A stretch of DNA of 37,055 nucleotides from Actinomycetes bacterium (GTDB lineage: Bacteria; Actinomycetota; Thermoleophilia; Solirubrobacterales; Solirubrobacteraceae). The stretch is from assembly GCA_021820105.1 (NCBI GenBank), contig JAKAED010000019.1:1-37055 (forward strand), read 5' to 3'. Numbering within the stretch: position 1 is the stretch's first letter; every line of letters starts with the position of its first letter. Of this stretch, positions 16,775 through 22,721 are shown piece after piece. The notes below the pieces were generated by a model that was not told the origin of the DNA, made no database searches, and worked only from the letters and a program-made list of their open reading frames with translations. The position numbers and the translations under genes are program-made.

Positions 16775-17511
16775 GCCCGGTCGAGTTGCCTGTCGTCATG
16801 AGCGCGCCGGCGGTCCCCGCCGACCACAGCGCTCAGCAGCCGGACGAGTCGTGGCTGCGGGATGCCAGGCGCGCACGGACGCTGTCCTGGGCATCGCTGG
16901 CCTGGATGACCGTCGAAGGCGTCGTCGGTTTGATCGCCGGTCTGGACGCCAACGCCCTGAGCGTGATCGTGTGGGCCGCCTCATCGTTCGTCGAGGGCCT
17001 CGCGTCGATGATCGTGATCTGGCGGTTCAGCGGCTCACGGACGATGTCAGCATCCAGCGAACGTGTCGCCCAGCGCCTCGTGGCCGGCTCGTTCTTGTTG
17101 CTGGTCCCGTTCTTTGTCTATGAAGCGATCCGCAGGCTGATCGATGGCAGCGACACGACCAGCAGCGTCCTCGGGATCGCGGTCACGGCCTCGGCGATCG
17201 TGCTGATGCCAGCACTCGGCCGCGCCAAGCTGCGCCTCGGTCAGCGGCTCGGGTCCGGCGCCACCGCCGGCGAGGGCGTCCAGAACCTGATGTGTGCGCT
17301 GCAGGCCACGGCGGCATTGATTGCCCTGGTCGGCGCTTCCGCCGGTCTGGCGGTGATCGACCCGATCGCCGCGCTTCTCATCGCCGCAATCGCGGTCAAG
17401 GAGAGCGTCGAGCTCTGGCAAGGAGAAGCCGATGACTGCTGCGCGCCGATCGGCTTCGGCGACCCAGCCGGCTACGCCTGCAGCTGCGAACACGGCTGCG
17501 AGTGCTGCTGA
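16771..17511 (+). CDS. CDF-like six-helix transporter with Cys-rich tail
   Basis: A 246-residue membrane protein with the six-helix layout of cation diffusion facilitators but no C-terminal cytoplasmic metal domain. The usual H/D ligands are not evident. Helix 2 reads VWAASSFVEG where D-x3-H-x3-D-type residues are expected, and helix 5 reads EGVQNLMC. The last about 26 residues contain seven cysteines, including CCAP, CSC and CECC. The start (ATG 16771) overlaps the upstream regulator's stop. Thiophilic cargo such as As(III), methylarsenite, Cd or Pb is inferred from the tail and regulator; it is unlikely to be an ordinary zinc exporter. Confidence 0.75.
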   Translation: MSPVELPVVMSAPAVPADHSAQQPDESWLRDARRARTLSWASLAWMTVEGVVGLIAGLDANALSVIVWAASSFVEGLASMIVIWRFSGSRTMSASSERVAQRLVAGSFLLLVPFFVYEAIRRLIDGSDTTSSVLGIAVTASAIVLMPALGRAKLRLGQRLGSGATAGEGVQNLMCALQATAALIALVGASAGLAVIDPIAALLIAAIAVKESVELWQGEADDCCAPIGFGDPAGYACSCEHGCECC

Positions 17512-17571
17512 GCCTCGCCCTCGTCGGCCCCGGTGCGCCGGATCGGGCGAACGCCACCCGGCGCGAGCACA

Positions 17572-17614
17572 CGAGCTGGAACAGCGCAGCGCGACGTTGC
17601 GCTGTTCCAGCTCG
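17572..17614. terminator. Perfect 17-bp inverted repeat after the CDF-like gene
   Basis: CGAGCTGGAACAGCGCA (17572-17588) and its exact reverse complement (17598-17614) flank a 9-nt loop, 60 bp after the end of the ars operon and 15 bp before the YhcG-like start. No T-run follows on either strand. It is probably a transcription stop or RNA-processing hairpin between operons, but a dyad operator is possible. Confidence 0.55.
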
Positions 17615-17628
17615 CCACAATCACCGTG

Positions 17629-18751
17629 ATGACCGATCACCTCCCGTCGGGCGCTCTCGGCCGTGGCTCGCAGGATTACGGCGCGTTTCTGGCTGACGCG
17701 AAGCGGCGGATCCAATCCGCGCGGGCACGCGCGGCGCGCGCCGTGAACGCCGAACTGATCGGCGTGTATTGGTATCTCGGGAGCGAGATCCTCGTCCGCC
17801 AGGACGCTGAGGGCAGCGGACGGGGGCGCGGCGGTACGCGCGTGATCTCGCGGCTGTCAGCCGATCTACAGGCAGCCTTTCCCGAAATGGGCGGCTTCTC
17901 AGAGCGCAACCTCGAGTACATGCGCAAGTTCGCGGGCGTCTGGCCTGACCCCGCAATCGCGCAGCACGTTGCTGCGCTATTGCCCTGGGGCCACAACGCT
18001 GGATAAGGTCAACGACCGCGCGGAGCTTCTCTGGTATGCCGAGCAAGCCGTCGAGAACGGTTGGACCCGCAAGCTGCTCGACCACCACATCAGCACCCGC
18101 CTCTATGCCGCCCAGGGGGCGGCGATCACGAACTTCGCCGACCGGCTGCCTGAGCTCGAGGCACGGGCCGCACAGCAGATCACACGCGACCCGCTGGTGC
18201 TCGATTTCATCCAGGTCACGCCCGACAGCAGCGAACGAGACATCGAGCAGGCGCTGGTCCGCGAAATCCAGGAGTTCATGGTCCGCCTCGGCAAAGGGTT
18301 CCTCTACGCCGGCCGCCAGCGCCGTGTTCGAGTCGGCGAGCGGGATTTCTTTCTCGACCTGCTCTTCTACCACCATCCCACCCGGCGCTGGATCGTGATC
18401 GAACTGAAGGTCGGCCGGTTTGAGCCCGAGTACGTAGGGAAACTCAACTTCTACGTCAACGCCGTCGACCAGCAGGTCGCCAGCAGCGAAGATCAAGCGA
18501 CGATCGGAATGCTGCTTTGCGCCAGCCGCGACGAAGCGGTGGTGCGCGTCACGCTACAGGGGATCGAGCGCCCGCTGGCGGTCGTCCGCTACTACACCAG
18601 CGGCAATCGGCTTGACGTCGAATCAGATTCCGAAGCGTCCGTATCGGCCGGGATGCATGGCGAACTTGACCAGATCCGGGAAGTCGAAGAGCGCCTCGCA
18701 ACCTGGGCAACGGAACGGATCGCGAGCCTCGAACAGCCCGAAGCTGACTGA
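17629..18751 (+). pseudogene. YhcG-type PD-(D/E)XK nuclease (DUF1016), frameshifted
   Basis: The gene is split into two frames. From ATG 17629 to stop 18006 it reads a DUF1016 N-terminal domain (VNAELIGVYWYLGSEI, GGFSERNLEYMRKF, LLPWGHNA). The match continues one base later in frame 2 from about 17996 (LDKVNDRAELLWYAEQA) to stop 18751 with the PD-(D/E)XK half: DFFLDLLFYHH then IVIELKVGRFEPEYVGKLNFY. The expected joint PWGHN-x-LLDK is interrupted at about 17993-18000, equal to one extra base or two lost. Family members are nucleases often found near restriction or mobile-element genes. Because both halves look undamaged, the shift is recent, a sequencing error, or tolerated by recoding. Confidence 0.85.
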
Positions 18752-18996
18752 CGCCAGTAGCGGAGCGCCGGAAGGCTCGCCGCCCGGCCGTTGCTACTAC
18801 CTCCAGTGCCGCAACGAGCGGCTGCCGTCCAACGGCTTCACAAGAAGGTCTAGCTGGCGTGGGCGGCTACGGATGCGGCATGCGTCAACGCTACCTGGGT
18901 GCGGTCCGTCGCCTGCGGCCAGGTGGCAGCGGACCAGGCGCCGGGCATGGGTGAGGCCGACGGTCGCGTCGGCGGAACCCGCCCTCAAGGAGCACC
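18752..18996. other. Gap before PP-loop operon, no gene seen
   Basis: About 245 bp without a supportable gene or strong hairpin. AAGGAG (18987-18992) at its right end is the ribosome site of the next gene. It should contain that operon's promoter, but I cannot point to convincing boxes. Confidence 0.35.
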
Positions 18997-19377
18997 GTGC
19001 GCATGCCACGCAAGATCGCAGTCCCTGCCGAGCAACTCGATCGACTCAAGGATCTCTACAACCAGGAGCGCGAGGCGCTCGTCGCACTAGCGCACGCTGA
19101 GGAGACGGTCGGCAGCGCTGAGCAGGACGTCGCCGTCGCACAAGAGGCGCTCAGGGAGGCGCAGGCTGGCGCCGACGGCGCCTATCAGGCGCTCGCCGCA
19201 CTAGTCGGCACGAGTCTGGCAGCGGAACTGACTGGCCGCGGGAAGACCGGGAAGCGCAGCTCGCGACCAACCGTGCCTGGCGGCCGCGCGACGGAGCGGG
19301 AGCGGAGCCGGGCGCCGGAGGACGGGAGTGACAGTGGCGACGTGTCGCCTGGCGCACTGGGAGCCGTGGCCGCATGA
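18997..19377 (+). CDS. Coiled-coil protein, first gene of PP-loop operon
   Basis: A protein of 126 residues from GTG 18997, or 124 from ATG 19003; AAGGAG (18987-18992) serves either. Residues about 10-75 are a heptad-rich Ala/Glu/Gln helix beginning AVPAEQLDRLKDLYNQERE. The rest is basic then acidic and low-complexity, probably disordered. I recognise no family. Its stop overlaps the start of the PP-loop gene as ATGA, so the two are likely made together and may interact. Confidence 0.65.
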   Translation: MRMPRKIAVPAEQLDRLKDLYNQEREALVALAHAEETVGSAEQDVAVAQEALREAQAGADGAYQALAALVGTSLAAELTGRGKTGKRSSRPTVPGGRATERERSRAPEDGSDSGDVSPGALGAVAA

Positions 19378-20315
19378 GTCGGAATATCGAATACGCGGAA
19401 GCGCGCTCCGAGAAGGCACGGAGTGCCGCTACGAACGATTCGGCCGAAGCCGAGTTGCACGCGGGCAGCCGCGGTCCCGCGAGTGGAGCATCAGTGGCGC
19501 CAGAACCTGCACAACCTCTGCGGCTGTTCTCGTATGGGGGTGGCGTGCAGTCCACAGCGGCGCTCGTTCTCGCCGCGCACGGCAAGCTCGACTTCCGAGT
19601 CTTTCTGTTTGCGAACGTTGGTGATGACTCTGAGCATCCCGCGACGATCGAGTACGTGAAGTCGGTCGCCGTGCCGTTCGCGGCTGAGCACGGCATCGAG
19701 CTGTCAGAAGTGACGCGTGGGGGTGTCAACCCGACGCTGATGACGAAGATGAAGCGGCTCGAGAGTTCGCTGCCGATCCCGGTCAGGATGGATCAGACCG
19801 GCAAGCCTGGCCGCCGCTCCTGCACCCAGGACTACAAGATCATGCCGCTGGCGCGGGAGGCGAAGCGGCGCGGTGCGACGCCCGAGAGTCCTGCTCAAGT
19901 TGGCCTGGGCATCAGCTTCGACGAGCTTGAGCGGATGCGCTCCGCGGTCGATCCCCGGATCCCGTGGCAGCGACGTCACTACCCGCTCGTCGACATGGGC
20001 GTCACCCGCGCCGAGTGCATCCAGATCATCGCGCGCGCCGGCATTCCCGTGCCGCCGCGCAGCGCCTGCTACTTCTGCCCGTTCCATTCCGGCGAGGAGT
20101 GGCGCCGGCTCCAGCGCGAGACGCCTCAGCTCTTTGAACGTGCGTGTGACCTTGAGGAACTGCTGATCGAGCGCCGCACCCGACTCGGGAGAGGGGCCGT
20201 GTACTTCACCAACCAGGGCGCTCGCGAAGGCGCGACGCTGCGCGTCTTACACGCCCATGAACAGCTGACCTTCGCAAGTGACGCGACCTGCGATGGCGGC
20301 CACTGCTTCACGTGA
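19374..20315 (+). CDS. PP-loop ATPase, PAPS-reductase-like family
   Basis: A 313-residue protein whose residues about 48-60 (LRLFSYGGGVQST) form a PP-loop, the ATP-pyrophosphatase motif of the adenine nucleotide alpha-hydrolase/PAPS-reductase superfamily. Cysteines lie in RRSCTQDYK, in SACYFCPFH (C-x2-C) and in the C-terminal CDGGHC, a set that could hold an iron-sulfur cluster or zinc. True sulfate-assimilation enzymes occur with cys genes, absent here. Relatives in mobile DNA include DndC-type DNA thiolation proteins and uncharacterised phage proteins. A role in nucleic acid or small-molecule modification, or defence, is therefore plausible but not shown. The N-terminal about 45 residues are low-complexity. 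It overlaps the genes on both sides. Confidence 0.8.
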   Translation: MSRNIEYAEARSEKARSAATNDSAEAELHAGSRGPASGASVAPEPAQPLRLFSYGGGVQSTAALVLAAHGKLDFRVFLFANVGDDSEHPATIEYVKSVAVPFAAEHGIELSEVTRGGVNPTLMTKMKRLESSLPIPVRMDQTGKPGRRSCTQDYKIMPLAREAKRRGATPESPAQVGLGISFDELERMRSAVDPRIPWQRRHYPLVDMGVTRAECIQIIARAGIPVPPRSACYFCPFHSGEEWRRLQRETPQLFERACDLEELLIERRTRLGRGAVYFTNQGAREGATLRVLHAHEQLTFASDATCDGGHCFT

Positions 20316-20533
20316 TGTGCTGGCGTGAACGTGTCTACGCGCACCTGCAGAGCGCGATCGTGGAGCTGGAGTGCGCTGTTGCCGAGATGCCGGTGAGTTA
20401 TGAGCGGTTGCTGCTCGATCGGGCACTACGGACTTGCACCTTGTCATTCAGGGAGTGCACCCGGAACCTGGACGTGCTCACGGCCCGTGGACGGGCCAGT
20501 GAGGTGGAACGCTCTCCGGGGGCTCGGCCATGA
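20315..20533 (+). CDS. Small hypothetical protein, third gene of PP-loop operon
   Basis: 72 residues from ATG 20315, whose first base is the last base of the preceding TGA; GTG 20312 is one codon longer. It contains a helical segment (RVYAHLQSAIVELECAVAEM) and three cysteines (one more in LRTCTLSFREC). I recognise no family. It is supported mainly by the unbroken chain of start/stop overlaps across this operon. Confidence 0.5.
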   Translation: MCWRERVYAHLQSAIVELECAVAEMPVSYERLLLDRALRTCTLSFRECTRNLDVLTARGRASEVERSPGARP

Positions 20534-20766
20534 GCTGGGTCGTCGTGGTCAGCGAGGAACGGAACGACCAGCTGACCACGACCCCGGCCGTCAACTACGT
20601 GAGCCCTCCACACCAGGCTCTTGAGGAGGCCCAGAGTCTCGTCGTGCTGCTGAGCGGAAGCTGGCCGACAGGTTCAGGGCCGTGGTGCAAGGCGATCGCA
20701 GGCGGACGACGCACCGTCGAGCTGCGCTGCCACGAAGGACAGCACAGCTCAACTCCTCCTTCCTAG
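20530..20766 (+). CDS. Small hypothetical protein, last gene of PP-loop operon
   Basis: 78 residues, starting with a beta-strand-like MSWVVVVSEERND and ending in a basic, His/Cys-containing tail. ATG 20530 overlaps the previous stop as ATGA. Its stop TAG shares the palindrome CTAG (20763-20766) with the stop of the convergent regulator gene. No family recognised. Confidence 0.45.
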   Translation: MSWVVVVSEERNDQLTTTPAVNYVSPPHQALEEAQSLVVLLSGSWPTGSGPWCKAIAGGRRTVELRCHEGQHSSTPPS

Positions 20767-21107
20767 CGCCAGTCGGATCGGTAGCCGGCCACGAGCGGGC
20801 GATCATGGCCATCAGGCAACGACTCGATGCCTGTCTGTGTAAGGCGGAAGCACAGGGTGCTCTCCATCAGCCCGCGCTGCTCCAGCTCCATCATCCGTTC
20901 CAGCAGAGCGACCAGGTCTACGTCGCGACGCCGTAGCTGGTAGCGGAGTTCGTGCTCGGTGATGTGCAGGCCGCCGCGGTCGACGACCTCGAGGATCGTC
21001 CGATCAACGGTGTCCGCGTTCGTCCGCTCGGGTGAAGTTCCGCCGCGCCGCGAGCGCGTCACCGACCGGGTCCGTCGACTCTGTCGTTGCTTTGTCTGGG
21101 TACTCAT
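20763..21107 (-). CDS. Winged-helix-like small regulator
   Basis: 114 residues. The first 30 are basic and probably disordered (STQTKQRQSRRTRSVTRSRR). The rest resembles a winged helix: TVDRTILEVVDRGGLHITEHEL, a second helix with RDVDLVALLERMMELEQRGL, and a strand-turn MESTLCFRLTQTG. ATG 21107 is fixed by AGGAGGT 9 nt upstream. It is convergent with the PP-loop operon and could regulate it. Family assignment is by pattern only. Confidence 0.6.
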   Translation of the reverse strand: MSTQTKQRQSRRTRSVTRSRRGGTSPERTNADTVDRTILEVVDRGGLHITEHELRYQLRRRDVDLVALLERMMELEQRGLMESTLCFRLTQTGIESLPDGHDRPLVAGYRSDWR

Positions 21108-21140
21108 CGAGGGGTTACCTCCTGATGGTGGTTTGTCGAA

Positions 21141-21170
21141 GGCCGTCAGTTGCTGCAACCACTGACGGCC
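21141..21170. promoter_or_regulatory. Strong hairpin between two small minus-strand genes
   Basis: GGCCGTCAGT (21141-21150) and ACTGACGGCC (21161-21170) pair perfectly, and TTG/CAA extends the stem into the loop. It lies between the 70-aa gene and the winged-helix gene, about 20 nt before the latter's Shine-Dalgarno. There is no T-tract on the minus strand. It may attenuate or stabilise the downstream message. Confidence 0.6.
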
Positions 21171-21204
21171 TCTGGTTGGTCCGTTGCCACTTGGCGTGGC
21201 GACG

Positions 21205-21417
21205 TCAGGTCAGGGCGTCCCGGCCGTACAGGGCCTCGACTCGCTCGCGTAGTTGGGTCGTCCAGCGGATCGAGTGATCCGTCCTGGGCAGCGAGTCGAC
21301 CAGGTCGCCGATCAGCTCTCGGACTGTCAGCGAGCCGAGCGCCGTCGATGGCACCTCGTCGATGGGGCCGTAGCTGACCAGCAGCGCCAATAGCTCAACT
21401 GCCTGCCTATCCGTCAT
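21205..21417 (-). CDS. Small hypothetical protein (70 aa)
   Basis: A 70-residue mostly helical acidic protein (RQAVELLALLVSYGPIDEVP, VRELIGDLVDSLPR, QLRERVEALYG). GGCGGAGGAG abuts the ATG at 21417; the spacing is short. It is divergent from the next gene across a dyad-rich spacer and may be co-transcribed with the winged-helix gene. No family recognised. Confidence 0.5.
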   Translation of the reverse strand: MTDRQAVELLALLVSYGPIDEVPSTALGSLTVRELIGDLVDSLPRTDHSIRWTTQLRERVEALYGRDALT

Positions 21418-21450
21418 CTCCTCCGCCTTCCTCTCGGTTGCACCGTGTAT

Positions 21451-21475
21451 TGCTAATATGCTATCATGTTAGCAT
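21451..21475. promoter_or_regulatory. Dyad operator overlapping a leaderless start
   Basis: TGCTAA (21451-21456) pairs with TTAGCA (21469-21474), and nested inside it ATGCTA (21458-21463) pairs with TAGCAT (21470-21475). The GCTA unit occurs three times. TATCAT (21462-21467) can serve as -10, 6 nt before ATG 21474, so a bound regulator would cover both promoter and start codon. This AT-rich patch stands out in GC-rich surroundings. Confidence 0.55.
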
Positions 21476-22109
21476 GTCTACAAGTGAACACGTCGGCTTG
21501 TGGGATCTGCTCGACCAGCGCGCGCGGCTGCGTTCGATCTGGCAGGCGAGCGGAGGGGAGCACGACCGACGGGTGATGGACGCCGCCTGGTCGATTGCGA
21601 CCACCCACCCTGGCGGCCTCTCTGACGATCCCGCCCAGGGTTCTGCCCCGGGGCACGGACGGCTGTGTGAGCCGACGATCCTGATCTGCCATTGGCTCCC
21701 GGCCGATGGCGAGGACTACTGGTCGATGAAGGATCACCTTGGCTACCGCGGCGCCTGCCTTGGCTGTGGCTGGGTCGGCGACCAGCCGCGCAGAGGCCGT
21801 GGCGCGGAGAACCTCGCGGTCGAGGACGCCCATGACCACACCCATCCGGGCTGGCGGGAGATCCCCGTCGTCGGGGCACCGCCGAGCCTGGAGAGCCCGG
21901 CCTCCTACAAGCGGCTGGTCGCTCGCTGGTATCAGCGCTGGGGTCACCTGTTGCCCGAAGGTTGGCTCGATCGCGGCGGCCCGGTCAGGACCGCGCGCTC
22001 GCCGATGGCGGGCCGTCACGTTCCGGGTCGTGCGCCCGGTGGCGGCTACGACCTTGCCGCCGATCAGGGCGTGCGAGAACTCGAGGGAGGTCAGCTATGC
22101 CTGCTGTGA
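21474..22109 (+). CDS. Hypothetical protein with putative zinc motif (DUF6349-like)
   Basis: 211 residues. The central part reads HLGYRGACLGCGWVGD, then VEDAHDHTHPGWREIPVV: a C-x2-C and a His cluster that could bind one zinc. This arrangement resembles the actinobacterial mobile-element family I know as DUF6349, an identification from memory. The N-terminus (LWDLLDQRARLRSIWQASGG) is helical. ATG 21474 lies 6 nt after a -10-like box inside a dyad operator. Function is unknown. The next reading frame begins 13 nt before its stop. Confidence 0.65.
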   Translation: MSTSEHVGLWDLLDQRARLRSIWQASGGEHDRRVMDAAWSIATTHPGGLSDDPAQGSAPGHGRLCEPTILICHWLPADGEDYWSMKDHLGYRGACLGCGWVGDQPRRGRGAENLAVEDAHDHTHPGWREIPVVGAPPSLESPASYKRLVARWYQRWGHLLPEGWLDRGGPVRTARSPMAGRHVPGRAPGGGYDLAADQGVRELEGGQLCLL

Positions 22110-22247
22110 GCGACCGCCAACTGTCTCTGGAGTGGCAGAACCTTCGAGGCGGTCGAGGCGCCGGTCAAGGTCATCGACGATTGGCGTCTCGGCGACCGTC
22201 TCGAAGCTGCGGCCGGCGGCGCTCCAGCCCGATCAGAAGCAGGGTAG
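22097..22247 (+). pseudogene. Probable frameshifted small gene
   Basis: GGGAGG upstream of ATG 22097 starts MPAVSDRQLSLEWQN, after which that frame turns Arg/Gly-rich and unlike a protein. One base over, the frame continues as FEAVEAPVKVIDDWRLGDRLEAAAG to TAG 22245-22247 with normal codon character but no start of its own. A single shift near 22142 would join them into a product of about 50 residues. The family is unknown to me. Confidence 0.4.
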
Positions 22248-22345
22248 GCGGGGTGCGCGCCTGCGATTCCAGAGGGTCACAGTGGCAATGGACCAGCCGC
22301 CACGGGTGGATAGATGACCGTCACCACCAACAACCCCGTATCACC

Positions 22346-22711
22346 GTGACCAGCTCCAGCCCGACACTGCTCACTGCAGACGAAGCCGCGAAGTTGGCCC
22401 GCTGCTCGGTTACGACAGTGCGCCGCGCGTACACCAAGGGCGCGCTCGTTGCCTACCGTCGGCGTGGATCTCGGGCCGTAGTCTTTGACGACCGGGATGT
22501 GGTCGCTTGGGCGCAGGGTGAGCCGCTCGCGCCGCCAGCATCGAACGCGCCGGCCAAAGCCGAGCGTGTCCGCGGGGCCCGTCTGCCGAAGGCGCGCGGG
22601 AAGGCGATGGGTGCGGCGGCGCCCCAGAGTCAGCCTCCTCAGCCGCGCGTAGACATATCGGTCGCCGCACTCGGTGCTCGCAGGGCATCGCTGTCTGGAT
22701 CACAGGTCTAG
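22346..22711 (+). CDS. Excisionase-like helix-turn-helix protein
   Basis: 121 residues from GTG 22346. Residues about 7-60 match the MerR/excisionase HTH_17 pattern: LLTADEAAKLARCSVTTVRRAYTKGALVAYRRRG, then VVFDDRDVVAWAQGE. The tail is Pro/Ala-rich and basic. It ends 10 bp before the integrase start, the usual place for a recombination directionality factor. A minimal 11-codon frame (ATG 22314) ends in TGA overlapping this GTG and could couple translation. The start is not certain because the frame is open upstream. Confidence 0.75.
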   Translation: MTSSSPTLLTADEAAKLARCSVTTVRRAYTKGALVAYRRRGSRAVVFDDRDVVAWAQGEPLAPPASNAPAKAERVRGARLPKARGKAMGAAAPQSQPPQPRVDISVAALGARRASLSGSQV

Positions 22712-22721
22712 CGACGCGACC

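Noticed and set aside
17969-18751. C-terminal nuclease half as an independent gene
   Set aside because: Its apparent start region (MLRYCPGATT) is the out-of-frame reading of the upstream domain; the family match begins only after the frameshift.
19374-20315. PP-loop gene as an assimilatory PAPS reductase
   Set aside because: No sulfate-assimilation genes nearby, a different cysteine pattern, and a mobile-element setting with overlapping small genes.
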